Shown here: positions 35,295 through 46,872 of the stretch, piece after piece | Layout of the letters: each line of letters starts with the position of its first letter | Numbering within the stretch: the stretch's first letter is position 1 | Assembly: GCA_025403435.1 (NCBI GenBank) | Contig: CM046350.1 | Location: forward strand, 32,517,346-32,581,345 | Reading direction: 5' to 3' | Origin: Artocarpus heterophyllus | Taxonomy: Eukaryota; Streptophyta; Magnoliopsida; Rosales; Moraceae | Length of the DNA: 64,000 bases | Program-made: the position numbers and the translations under genes | The notes under the pieces: model-generated | What the model was told of the DNA's origin: nothing | The model's input: only the letters and a program-made list of their open reading frames with translations | The model's database searches: none

Positions 35295-36036
35295 GAACAA
35301 ATGAACTCAAGAAATCCAACTCTCGATGGCTATTTTGGCAGCCAAGAAGTTGTTCAGGGAATGGTAAGATGTTCCTCCCAGTACCCAATATAGCCATTTA
35401 TTGGATTTCTAGCAAATGAATTGTGAATTTTGTTTTCTTTCTCCCATTAGCTTGATCTTTGAATTATGTTGCAGAGCCAATTAAACCCGATGACTCCAAA
35501 CCTTAATGATTATTATCGCAATCAGCATGGCATACAAGGGCTGGTAACGCACTTAGGCTGAGGATGATAACTTTTTTTTTCTTGTACTGTATCATTTCAA
35601 CCGAGACCTTTACTTTTGCTGCAGGGACAGTTGAACTCACTTGCACCTATCCTCGAGGCACATTATGTAGCCCAACAAAGAATGCATGGCATGGTATGGT
35701 GACAGTCCACTTGTTATTTGGTCAGAGATCGTAGTTTTGTTAAAGTTTCTTTATGAGAATCATTTGTGCTTTGTTTGACATAGTGAAATTATATTGAACT
35801 ATTGCATATGCTTGTAGGGGCAGTTACAATTCAGACCACAAACTGCTCCCGGTTGTTTTGCTGTCCAGGATAGTTTGCAAGACATGGCAAGTGAATCTTC
35901 GCTTGGAATCTGCACCTTTTTTTATGAATTCTTTGCAATGTTTTCGAACCCGTTGCAGGAGCAGTCTAATTTGGCATCCACACAGCTGCATGGCTTGGAA
36001 CCAAAACACTTGCATTCGAAGCACCCGTCTCATTAA
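35295..36036 (+). repeat. tandem 69-bp exon array encoding the FRS C-terminal repeats
   Basis: Exons 35295-35363, 35475-35543, 35625-35693 and 35818-35886 are each exactly 69 bp and phase 0. Each encodes a 23-residue unit of the pattern xQLNxxxPxxxxxYxxQxxxxGM. A terminal exon, 35959-36036, ends in TAA. Acceptors are GTAG, GCAG, GCAG, GTAG and GCAG. Donors are GTAAGA, GTAACG and GTATGG, with a GC donor (GCAAGT) after the fourth. No unit contains a stop. The structure indicates exon duplication. The tail is Gln-rich and probably unstructured. Confidence 0.8.
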
Positions 36037-36642
36037 TTGCACTTGTAGCGTCTTTGCCTAACGTGAGTTAAATTACATGCTCCCTCGTTTTAGTAAATTC
36101 CAGAAGTTGTATGCACTTTAGCAGACCACAGTTATTAAACTCTCACGTCGGATTCGACATTATTTTGACAACTGCTCCAATTCCACATTTTATTAGAGCC
36201 GCTCTTCCAAACTATAAAGTGAAGTACTGAGTTGTTTTTCTTGTGAATAGATGGTCATAGTTACCACACAAGATATCAGCTTCATGGGCATTAAATAGTG
36301 CGCCACTTGACGCCATTTGTCAGCGAAGGAGGCCGCTAAGCATCAGGATCGACGGAAAGAAAAGGTCTGGTTCTTCTCTTTGGATGAATTTGAGTTTGCC
36401 CATGTTGTGCTAGTTGTTCATGTTTATAACCGCCCTTTGTATGTATTCTTCCAGTTGATTAGTTTTCTAGTCCTCTTTCAGCTCTCAAAGGAGTCGTTTC
36501 ATATTTGTAACTTGACTTCCTTTGTATGTACTCTTCCAATTGATAATTAATTTTTTCGTCCTTTTTCAGGTATAAAAGTGGTGCTTATCTTTGCGTTTGT
36601 TAATTCAATTCTTTTATAGTTATTTATTTTTTTTACATCTTC
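36037..36642. other. 3' flank of FRS pseudogene
   Basis: Possible 3' UTR or further non-coding exon. GT donor- and AG acceptor-like sites occur (for example GAAAAGGTCTGG at 36360), with no ORF that continues the protein. Confidence 0.4.
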
Positions 36643-37069
36643 TATTTTAGGTTAATTCAAAATATATACTTTCAGTTTTTTAAAAAAACTCATTAAATGT
36701 ATGCCTTTAGCTTAACTTAAATTTAATTCATATATCTATATCATAGCTCAACTAATATTTAATTGACCTTTTAATATGACCAAATTAGAGAAAATTAAAA
36801 CTTGCAAAAAATAAGAAAATAAATACAAAAACAAAAACACACAAAACATTTATTTTTAGGGTATTTTATGTATTTTTGAAGTCAAAAACCTTAAAAAGTT
36901 TTTTTTAAGTTTTTAAAGTTCTCTTATTTTATAATTTAAGGATATTTTGAGTAATTTTTTATGTCAAAATTAAAGATTAATCGGACAAAAATATAAATTT
37001 ATGTATTAAATTTAATCTAAAAATATACATAAAAAACAAAAAGTATATTTTCTTAATTAACTTAAAATA
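36643..37069. mobile_element. AT-rich inverted-repeat element
   Basis: The left end TATTTTAGGTTAATTC and right end GAAAATATACTT...TTAATTAACTTAAAATA (read on the other strand TATTTTAAGTTAATTAAG) pair over about 80-100 bp. It is MITE-like, of unassigned family, lying between two convergent genes. Confidence 0.55.
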
Positions 37070-37857
37070 GAGGCTATAAAAAATTAAATATCTTTTTTTA
37101 TTTATTTGTTGGAGTTTTCTATAATAGTGTATTGGTAGTACATGTGTTATATAATACAACAACCGCGTCGACCATGATGATGCGAACCTTTCGAAAATAT
37201 AAATCCTTCGACTTTGAACCGACCTTGTTAACATCTAAATCCTTTTCAATTTTTAGGCACTAAAAAAATTGTCAGCTCATATTATGTTAAATAACTTCAT
37301 ACCCTGGAAGCAATGGGGTTTTCCTAAATTAAAATAAATAAATAAGATGTGGCCTTTGTTATGCAACCACAGCCGTAGACATTTTTCACACATTGGTTTT
37401 TTAGAAGGAATTCAGAAATTGATATTTCAAAATTCTTGAGGTGGGTCCCAGTATTAGCAAAATTCCTACTCTGGAGAAGCTTTGCAACCTATCCAGGATT
37501 CAGTATTTCAGCATAGGAATAGACCATGTAATATTACCTCATTCACATGCATTTCTTGGCATTATACAACAAAACAAGGACAAATTTGATCATTACATAA
37601 AACAAACCACAGAAATATATTTTATATTCCTAGTTTCTCAAGGAGGAGAAGACAACTGCAAAAAGCCTCCACATCTACAGCATTCTTGATAAAAAAATGA
37701 CAACCCAGTAAGTGAACATAAACAAAACTCAATTGCAAAACTCTCGAGATTTGTTTCATTTGAATCAAGGTAATTTCAAAGAGGCCGATATGTCTAGAAT
37801 TCTAAATAATTTTGGAAAATACCGAAGAGGAACTACATTCATGGCGGAACTTTGCTT
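37070..37857. other. spacer and L12 3' flank
   Basis: No gene seen. The part near 37858 is the 3' UTR side of the L12 gene. Several AATAAA-like sites on the minus strand could serve as polyadenylation signals, but none can be singled out. Confidence 0.45.
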
Positions 37858-38505
37858 TCATTCTAGAACTACTTTGGCTCCAAGAGCCTTCAGCTTTTCA
37901 ACTAGTTGCTCTCCTTCCTCCTTTGACACTCCTTTCTTCAAGATTGATGGTGTCTTCTCAACCAAGTCCTTCGCTTCCTTAAGGCCTAAATCAGTGAAGC
38001 TCCTAACCTCCTTGATAAGTTTGATCTTTGAAGCTGCCTCATATGATTCCAATCTCAATTCAAAGACAGTCTTTTCAGGTTTCTTTTCCTCCTTGGCTGC
38101 TGTCGGTGCTTGCGTTGCCATTCCAGCTAGGCCAGCAGCTCCTGGTTTCATAACTCCCACACCTGGTGGCTCCTTCATCCCCCTTTTTTGCATCAAAATG
38201 GCACCCAGCTCAGAAACTTCAGCCAGTGTAAGTCCTGATATTTCATCTACAAGCCTGAAAACACGCTCAGTTGGAGGACTGCGATGCTCCGAAGGATCAA
38301 ATGTTGCCGGATCATAGTCAGTAGGGAGCCGCCTCTGGTCATACTCCACTTCTTCCTCTTCTTCCTCAACTTTCATTGCAGGTTGACCATAGTTTTTCCA
38401 TAATCCGTTTAAGCTACCAGGATTTATTGCCACAACTGTAGAGAGACATTGTTTTCTGTAAAACCCATTAGGCAAATGATGCTTCAATCTTAAAACTAAG
38501 CTCAT
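37858..38505 (-). CDS. mitochondrial ribosomal protein L7/L12 precursor
   Basis: 215 residues, no introns in the coding part. The N-terminus (about 1-42: MSLVLRLKHH..., rich in Arg/Lys/Ser, no acidic residues) looks like a mitochondrial presequence. An acidic run EEEEEE follows (47-52), then a conserved plant segment YDPATFDPSEHRSPPTERV. Residues 80-110 are the L12 N-terminal dimerisation region (VFRLVDEISGLTLAEVSEL), 111-142 an Ala/Pro/Gly hinge, and 145-215 the C-terminal domain that contacts translation factors (IKEVRSFTDLGLKEAKDLVE, LKALGAKVVLE). It forms the ribosomal stalk. ATG 38503-38505 is chosen because the frame upstream has no other ATG. The TTCGATG context is moderate. It is the only intact host gene here. 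It could be mis-assigned to plastid, but the length and acidic insert favour mitochondria. Confidence 0.93.
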   Translation of the reverse strand: MSLVLRLKHHLPNGFYRKQCLSTVVAINPGSLNGLWKNYGQPAMKVEEEEEEVEYDQRRLPTDYDPATFDPSEHRSPPTERVFRLVDEISGLTLAEVSELGAILMQKRGMKEPPGVGVMKPGAAGLAGMATQAPTAAKEEKKPEKTVFELRLESYEAASKIKLIKEVRSFTDLGLKEAKDLVEKTPSILKKGVSKEEGEQLVEKLKALGAKVVLE

Positions 38506-41446
38506 CTTCGGGTTTATGAAAGAGTGTTTCCTCCACCAAACGGCAAATTGGACTAGAAGAAATCCATTCCTCCACCTTGTATGATAGCAACCATGTAGAC
38601 CTTCAATTTTAAAGGGCAAAAAAGAATAAGCAACAAGAATAAAGTAGGAATTGAAACTTCTATATCCTATCACTGTGTGCTGCAGTTAAGCTCAATAAAG
38701 AGAGTAACTAAAAGTCCAGCACTAGAAAAACAAAGAAGTCTATAAATAATGAGAAGGGAAGCAATAAATAACAAAAAGAGAAATAGCTCGAATGATTGCA
38801 AGAACCCACCTCTATCAATGGTTCGATACTATAATTTTTATTTCTTGAACTGAGACAACCATGTATCCTACCGCATATAGATACAAAAGGTAAGCATGAG
38901 TTTACGTGAACATTTCATTTCTGGGTAGAAGAACTATTTTTATTTTCAAGCAGTGTTCAAATGATACCTGTCTTTATCATTTATTTGTTTCCGAGAAGAG
39001 AAACCAAATTATTTCACAATCTGAATCATCGTTTTAAAAGGTGAAATCACAAACTGAGGTGTTTTATCTGAATGAGACTGCGCGTAAACCTCATGGTGGA
39101 TTTATGTCTCAAGTGAAGGACTTTTTACACTTACACCCTCTCTATTTTGCCCAAAAAACAGACACTCTTAATCATAAGTTGACACCCCTTGAATTTTCAA
39201 AAAAAAAAGAAAAAAAAAAACCGAGTTTTTATAAGGAGAAAATAGGAACTGAGGTGTTTTGTCTATCGAGATGAGGCGTAAGCCTTGAGGCAGATCAAGG
39301 CGTAAGCCTCGAATGTTAAAAAAATAAATAAATAAAATTGAATAAAGTTCATGAACATGCCATAATAATCAAAACACGCAGTTAGTTCATCACAAAATCA
39401 TAAAGCACACGATAAGAACACATACTGACATAAAATACCATATATATGCTACTGATCTTCTCATATAGTTATACTTATGTGGCTTTTATACAACCCACAT
39501 TTTTTTTTTTGAGAAAACAAAATAACTATATATTCTAAACAAATAAAAAAAACACGTACCACTCTTTCTATATAACTTTTGTGTTATATAACATTAAAAC
39601 TTTTGTATAACACCTACTTCCATACAATATGCATTTTTGCAGTAGTTATAAGAGGGGGAAAAAAACCCCTGAGTGAGGACTAAGGAGATCGGAATGGGGA
39701 GATGCTGCCGCCAATCGGTCGTCGTGCCGTTTGCCAGTCGCTGCTCAGAGGGGAGGGTGCTTGGAAGTTGCAGACAATGGTGGAGGAGAATGGAGATGGG
39801 GGTTGACAATCTGAATGGTGGAGGAGATAGGGTTTCAAAATTATTATTGGGCTGACTTCCTTGAAAGAAAAAATAGGTATTGGGCTGACTTCCTTTAAAG
39901 TAAAGGGAAAAAAAAAAGGAGGGGAGGGGGGCGGGGAGATTTTTATAAACGCATCTTTTGAAACTTATATTTTATAAATACCACAAATGATTTAGTGTAT
40001 CACAACTTAAACAAAAAATTTGAACAATAGTGTGGCAGAACTTTTTCAAGTGTGGCATGAATAAATATATTTTTAAAATTGTGACATAACATGTAATTTT
40101 CTCAAAAAGAAACCTGTTGTTGGTTGAAAACCAGCCCAAAATGGGCATTTATTTGAGGTTTATGCTGCAATAGCCTTGAGGCGTATTCCTCGCCTAAAAA
40201 AAAAAAAAAAAAAAGCGTCACTCGGGCAATTCTCGAGGCTCTCGCATTTTTAAACCATGATTAATTAAGAAAACACCTTGTCTCTCTGTTAGCTCACCGT
40301 GAAAGAAATGGTTATTTGTCCATTTATACTTGTAATATTTGAAAATAACAAGTAGCATGCTATATAGAAACAAATCTAAATCAAAGTATATCTAGAAGCA
40401 CTATATAATGCAAAGTAAGTCACAACACATATGTAACAGTTATGTTGTCGAAAATAAGACATAACATGGAGACAATTATTACATAGTCCGAAATAAGTCA
40501 TAATATGAAGATCAAAATTACACTGTTGAAGGTTGTGGCCATATTGCTTGCAGCTCTGATGTAAATAAATAAATAATAACAACAACAATAATAATAAAAA
40601 TAAAACATATCCAACAAAATATCAAACTAATTTCACAAATCTTACAAAAATTAACTTCTAACAATATCCAACTAATCACACAACACAATTTACAACAAAT
40701 ATCAAACAAATCATATTAATATCAATCATTCAAAAATAGTAAAATAAACAACAAAAAAACACAAAGTGCTAAACATGCAAACTAATAAAAATAGCAATTT
40801 TAACCAATATCAAACAAAAATCACGATAGCATTTTTCAACAACCAAACAATTCCCAAAACAATCAAATATCACCAAAATCCACAATAAAACGAATTCTGT
40901 AAACTGATTTCTACTCCATAAGCTAAACTTAAAATTAAAATTTCAAACACAAAAATTTATTAATCTATAGACCCAACTACAACTTCATACAAAAATGACA
41001 AACATAATCGGAGCTCTTTTCAATCTCATGGTCAGCAACCGCATGCTCGGGCGTAATGTTAATGAAACCTTCTTGCTCCTTGTCACTGCTATTTTCTCTT
41101 TTCCCCAAATAGTCCCACTCCTCAATGTCTCAATCTCATCTTTACTAGGCAACCTATTTTTCAAGGTGCAACAACCACAAGATAACCAAATGGGGAAACT
41201 CTACCACAACCATTATAATTCAATAAACTAAGGTTTCCATTCCAAAGCAAAGCAACCATAAGATCAATGAAACCCCAATTCCCATTCCACCATATTGATA
41301 GAGGCAAAGGGAAATCCCAATTCACATTCCGTCTCCTCCTCAAAGGCAAGAATCGGTTTTTCCAGCACAAAATACCAATATCAAACAAAAAGAAAATGGA
41401 AACAGAAAACCAACCATGGAGGAGGAGGAGCTTGAGCTTGACTTAC
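38506..41446 (-). other. probable 5'-UTR intron of L12 gene, with repeats
   Basis: Between the L12 ATG and a GC-rich leader exon. A minus-strand acceptor CTGCAG is at about 38680-38685 and a canonical donor GTAAGT at 41441-41446. The interior is AT-rich and holds copies of a GAGGCGTAAGCCTYG motif (39285-39315 and 40160-40250, the latter beside a poly-A run), probably old transposon pieces. Splicing is inferred, not demonstrated. Confidence 0.45.
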
Positions 41447-41590
41447 AGAAGGGATGGTTTGAAATCCGCTCAGCTCGGGGCTTTCTTTCGCACAGATGCT
41501 CTGCTCAACTCTACTCTGCTCGCACAGGCGAATGGGATGGTAGGTCGACGGCTGAGGATGGGGCCGCGGGTCAATGATGTGCCCTAGGAC
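41447..41590 (-). promoter_or_regulatory. probable L12 leader exon/promoter-proximal region
   Basis: A GC-rich 140-bp block in AT-rich surroundings ends on the minus strand in CTTCT followed by GTAAGT, a good plant donor. It has no ATG-initiated frame matching the L12 protein, so it would be untranslated leader. Direction and distance fit the L12 gene. Confidence 0.45.
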
Positions 41591-43187
41591 TATTTTGTTT
41601 TCTTTTTTCGTTTTTCTTTTTTCAAAATGCAGTTAAACTGTTAAACATGGGATGTTGCCCTAAATATAGTTTATAATTTCCGTCAGAAAAATATATATAT
41701 GTTAGAAATTCCCCTCAATATATGTATATGTGTATTATATACATTTTAGAATTTCCCTTCAAAAAAAATATGTTTTTAGAATTTTACTTGTTAAGGGAAT
41801 TATTATTCTTTTATTTGTATATTATTTGTACTTAGTTTTATTTGTTTTTAGATATATGATTAGGATAAGCGCTTTTAGTTGTTTCTTTTTTTTTCCTAAT
41901 CGCTTTTAGTTGTTCCCTTTTTTTTTTAAAAAAAAAAGGAAATGTTCCTCTTTTTATATGTTATCCTACTTATTTTTAAGGATTAGTCTTGATTATTAAT
42001 TATTGTAATTTAAATTGCAATTATGCACTCTTTATTCAAAAGAGTTCACGAGAAAAAAAAATGGGGAGAACAAAAAGTGCATATTTTGAGCAATTTATAC
42101 TTTTAGAATGTCCCCTTAAATTGGTAGTTAAAAAGTTTCGAGAGAGGAGAGGCGACATGGTTGGTGAGGGTAGGAGATAGAAAGAGCGAGGCCGTCGTCT
42201 GTGATGACTTCCCTTTCTCTCCCTTCTCTTTTCTTCTTTTCCTTGTCTTTTTTTTTTTAATGTTAATTTTAATCTTGACCCCAAAAATACTAGTTGTCTC
42301 ACTTTGACTCTTAAACTTTCAACTGACACACTTGTAGTACCTGAGCTTTATAAATGTTCTACAGATGGTAACACCATGAGGTGCACATAATGTTTAAATG
42401 AGGTCAATTTAATAACAACGATGTTGGATGGTTGATTTAAATGGACAACTTGAATCGGATTTAACTGATCCATCATATAGAAACTGGAGATATTAGTTAG
42501 ATCTAGTTCAATTCACCAGTCTAAATTAATTACACATTAATTTTACTGAATTACATATTCAAACATCACGTGTAGTGCAAGTGCTAAAATCTGTCTATTT
42601 TTTAACATTATTATTATGAAGATATTATTGGCATAACATTTGTAAAGCCTGAGTATCATCAATGGATTAGTCGAAATTTTGGAGGCAAAATAAGACAACT
42701 AGTATTCTTCTAAGGCGAAAGCTAAAATTATCCTTTTAAATGTCCATTTTTACCATCTTTTTATATAAAATGGTCAAACTTTTTGTTTTTTAGGCAAATG
42801 GCCAAACTTTTTAAAAATTAGGAAAATAATTTTTTGACAACAATATATCATGACTAATTAACATCACTGCATTGATAAACTATAGTTTATTATTGATTTA
42901 CTATTGATTTATCATTGATCAACCTGTAAATTTTTGAATGAAAGTGATTAATTACAAACTGATATTAGGTAATCACTGATAAACACTAAATTAATTAATT
43001 ATAAACTACTAAGTTAATAATGATAAATTACAAATCAATACATCATTGATTAATCATTTTTTTAAAAAAAATTATTATTTATCTAGTTTTAAAAAAAACT
43101 ATGGCCATTAACTAAAAAAAAAGCTTAAAAACGACCATTTACTTAAATCATTTTTTTTGTTAATTCTAAACATTTATTGTAATGTCC
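41591..43187. other. AT-rich spacer
   Basis: No gene. Poly-A and poly-T runs, and a repetitive patch near 42840-43060 built from ATTGATTTA/TAAATCAAT-like words. A purine-rich stretch at 42160-42240 has no recognisable product. Confidence 0.5.
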
Positions 43188-45420
43188 CTATGTGGAGGTT
43201 AGCAGTATTGAATAAACAAGAATAAACTTAAATTCAATATCATTTTAAAACATTAAAACAATGCCCATGGGTCTTGAAATAAACAGAAAATAAAAATAAA
43301 CTATGAATACAAACCACAGTTTTAGTGTAGCACTAAATATTAAAATACAGTCATCGTCATCTTAGTATAATTCCCAATCACACATATAATTTAACACAGC
43401 CATCACAAAGGTATTACAAATCTTACATGAATTAGACAAGTTATAATTAAACTAGGATCTTTCAACACGTAACCAACGGTGTTATCACTTATTCCTTATA
43501 AGACAAGTTGCACTGAGTTTCACTTGAGAGATGTAAATATGATAGGAATGAGCATCGACATGCCTAGTAGGAAAACCATTACTCACCGTATGGTTTTATT
43601 CATTACCACATTAAACCTGCATGGTTAGTTAGTTCATATAATTATCCAATTTATGAGATTCATTATGATCATATTCTGCGAATACCATACGTTAATTATT
43701 ACCGAGTTTCATATATATGCATATATACAAATATTATAATTTTTTATTATTCCTAGGTGTCTACGTTCATAAGAGTATTCATTACTCAACTCATACTTGG
43801 GTGTTCCGGTTAAGGCACATCAAGCCCCGAGTCCTCACCAAGTCGATTCTTGTACAGTGCGTTCTGGGACTTTCGACCCAATGAAGCGTCATCACCTCCC
43901 CCCTATTCTACCTTTTAGGGTATTCGTACTCAAAGACGTAACCATCGCCCTCTTCACATCTCACCATTCTTCTATAATCAATCATTATTTATAGTGTTAG
44001 TTTTTCCTAACCATGCTTCTCAATTTACAACAACATGTGTCAAATCATTATGTTTTCAATACAGGACGAATTCTATATTATCATGTTATGAGTAGTATTC
44101 ATATACTTGCAAAATATCATATACATATCTTGCAATGTAAAACAATCAAATATTAATTCATCAAAGACTTACAAAAGATGAGCAATAGAATCCCTACCTC
44201 TTTGATAATTTCTAGCTTACGAAATCAACTTTGCCATGTAAGCTCCAAATACATCATTATCCTAAAACGTATAAAATAACTAGACTTTAACTTAAATCTT
44301 AATTTTTAATTATGTCAATTTATCATTTATTTTTATTAGTGTGCCATAATCATTCACATGCTAAAATTGTGAATATCAATTTTTTCAACTCAATTTTAGC
44401 AAATTATAAAATAACAATAAAATAAAATATATGAATTTTATTTTGGTACGAAATATGTTAAAATGAATTTTTAAAATAAATAAACAATTTTAAAATATTT
44501 ATAAATAAAATAATTAAAAAGTTTAATATTCATTAAAATAAAATTATTTGAAATTACAAACTTTATAGAAAACTATTTATCATTTTTGAAACATATATTA
44601 AGAAATAACTACCCTTATCCTAGTGGTTTGGTCTCCTTTATTTGCTTTTGAGGTTGAGGGTTCAAATCCCACTTGAAGCTAAAATCCAGCATCTATTTTA
44701 TTTTTTTACAAAAACAATATGTCGTTTTTCACTTGAAAATTTTTCACAGAGAGCCTATAATCAGAATTTTAGGCCTTTTACTCAAATTCTTAGTTTTCTA
44801 ACATCTTTCTAAGCATAAAAACTATATATAAATAATATATAAGCATCTTTAAACATCAAAAACACAATTCTCACAATTTTCATACCAAAATACAACTTAA
44901 AATCAAGGTTTCTTTTAGAAATCTAATCTCAAAACTTAGCTCAAACTTAGAGTTTGATCTTGAAAACATCTAGGCCTTTTCAATCATTGAATTTGTAAGA
45001 AGTTGTTTGTAAATAATTTTGGGAGAAAATTAGTTTAGAATCTTAAGCTTCTCTTTGGTTTTTCTCTGGTCTTATCTCAATGGAAGAAGAAGAAAAAGAA
45101 TAGAGAGAAGCAGGGGAGAAAAAGGGAGATGTGATGGGAATGATGGAGAGAAGTTGATTTTAAAACTAGCAAATGATCAAGGGGGACAAATGGAGTAATT
45201 CGTGGAGAAAATAGGAAAAACAAAACAAAATGGGTGGTTAGGGAGGAGACTTTCATGTCTCCTTAGGAGACTTTAACAGAAAATGCCAAAGTAACGTTTT
45301 TGTAAATAAATTAAATAGTAAAGGCTTTTTGGTAATTTTGAATACAACAAAATTTTAAATTGACACATTTTATACATTATATTTTACACAATTATAACAG
45401 TTAAAATAACGGGTGTTACA
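43188..45420 (-). mobile_element. solo LTR, gypsy type
   Basis: 2233 bp, TGTAATGTCCC...GGGTGTTACA, with near-matching 5-bp flanks TTTAT (43183-43187) and ATTAT (45421-45425). Read on minus it starts TGTAACACCC, typical of Tekay/Del-like LTRs. A diverged relative lies at 1780-3621. It contains a tRNA-like module at about 44611-44680 and a purine-rich tract around 45080-45130. No internal region. Confidence 0.75.
44611..44680 (+). other. tRNA-like pol III promoter module inside the LTR
   Basis: A-box-like TAGTGGTTTGG (44621-44631) and a near-perfect B box GGTTCAAATCC (44659-44669) lie 27 bp apart, as in a tRNA gene. The B box sits in a T-arm-like hairpin GAGGG-TTCAAAT-CCCAC. Acceptor and anticodon arms do not form cleanly, so it is not a functional tRNA but a tRNA-derived relic (SINE head or captured tRNA). 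Confidence 0.6.
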
Positions 45421-45425
45421 ATTAT

Positions 45426-46867
45426 ATAATTTTGCGATAATTTGGTTCCTTTTTGATTTTGCCAGCAAATTTTTCTCTGAATTAAATTATCAGTAATGAT
45501 AGTAAGTGTTAAATCTTTCTTGCAATTTGAATGAAAAATGACACATGCATCTTACACGGCCCACTAAACATATAAGATTATAATCTTAAAAATTAGATCT
45601 ACTTTTGTTCAAAAAATTATTACTATTCATTGTTCATGAATAAATCAATCTAAAAAAAAACCTGCAACAACATTACTAAAATGGATAGAGAGGGGGTGGC
45701 ACACGGTGTTATAGGCTATAACGGAGCAACATACTATTGAGTAGGGGCATGTGCCCCCACTCAGCTTTTGAAGTTTAAACTTTTTACTCTAAATTTTTTA
45801 AAAAAATTTAATTGTATCATTGTTTTACAAGAAAAATTATAGTTGTGCTCCCACTAAAATTTGAAATTTAGATCATTGTGCCTTCATTCAATAATCAAAA
45901 CATGTAACTGTGCCCAAATGTAGTAAAATCTATTAGTACTTTTTAGCATAGTGCCGCTACTTACAAAAAAGTCTTGCTCCATCCACTGGGTGTAGGGGCT
46001 TCTTAGGTAAGGGTGTGGTGGCGCTTCGGGTGAGGTGCTGAGCAGTGTTGGTAAGTGTAAGTTACTGAATTTGTTTTAAGGCAACAAGGGTTTTGGTTCA
46101 ATGGTCTAATACTAAAGCCAACTATTTGATCTAACAGATGATATTGTTTTTTATATTTCAACTTTTATATGGATTTTTAAGGTTATTTTGTGCCTATTTG
46201 TTTCCACGAGACCATAGCTAAATTGAATAATTATGATTCAAGCTCACGGGACTATGGCCTTGCCACTGACAAAGTGAAAGGGCTGAAAAAAATTCTTATC
46301 GAAATTGTTCTTTAGCCTAAAAGATATATTGTACCAATGCATTTTGTAAGAGAGCTTGGGAAGCCCGAAACGATGAAACTGTTAGGTTTTTTTACTTCTT
46401 ATTTTTTTGTCTCTTTTTTTATTTGTTCTTTTCCCCATTTTTTTTATTCTTGTCTTTTATCTCATTTATTTTTGCTTCTCCCCCTTTCAAATTTAACCCT
46501 TACAAATATTTTTTTTTTCTAGTTGTCCTACTAAAATATATATATATATATTTTTATAAATACTTCTATTTATTTTTTTTAAAGCCCTCTTAAACACATT
46601 TTTTCATATGTACCTAATAAATATTATGAACATATTTATATATATAACACTCATAATGGGTCCCTTTATCTTTTTTCCTCTTTGTTTTTGGCCCTTTTTT
46701 TACTTTAGCTTTTTAATTCTCCTTTAATTTTTTATTTGCATTTTTAGTCCTTCATTTTCCCTTACTTTTTTATTATTTTTGTTACTCCTTTTAATTCCCT
46801 ATTCACAACCATATTTTTTTTTTCAATTCTAATTTGTCTCGCTAAAATAATTTTAGGCCTTTTAAGT
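45426..46867. other. spacer with old repeat fragments
   Basis: A block near 45740-45900 (GTGCCCCCACTC, TTGTGCTCCCACT) has the look of an old dispersed repeat. The rest is T-rich. No gene. Confidence 0.5.
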
Positions 46868-46872
46868 AATTT

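Larger units (their letters stand above)
32595..36036 (+). pseudogene. FAR1-RELATED SEQUENCE (FRS/FHY3 family) pseudogene
   Basis: FRS proteins are transcription factors domesticated from Mutator-like transposases. The order is kept: FAR1 DNA-binding domain (about 32830-33190: GMEFESKEEAFLFYKEYARS, DAKFACTRYG, CLHVKRRDDGRW, SFIKEHNHE), MULE transposase-like core (about 33470-34200: NVFWVDAKGR, FIGVNHH, CFCLWHIMNKIPEKLG, RWVPTYMTDF) and SWIM zinc finger (about 34425-34480: CLCRSFEFNGFVCRH). The frame is broken by a shift near 32625, TAG 33272-33274, and shifts near 33308, 33675, 33800, 34045, 34490 and 34650. Small 3' exons with good splice sites follow, so this is a decayed gene rather than a retrocopy. 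Unpolished assembly indels are an alternative explanation. Closest to FRS4-like members from the tail repeats (inference). Confidence 0.9.

Noticed and set aside
37712..38317. 201-codon plus-strand ORF
   Set aside because: Exact antisense shadow of the L12 coding sequence.
39041..40260. GAGGCGTAAGCCTYG repeats in the L12 leader region
   Set aside because: Only a few scattered copies near poly-A runs; probably old transposon scraps, no boundaries found.
44611..44680. Functional tRNA gene
   Set aside because: The T arm and boxes are present, but acceptor and anticodon arms do not form convincingly.
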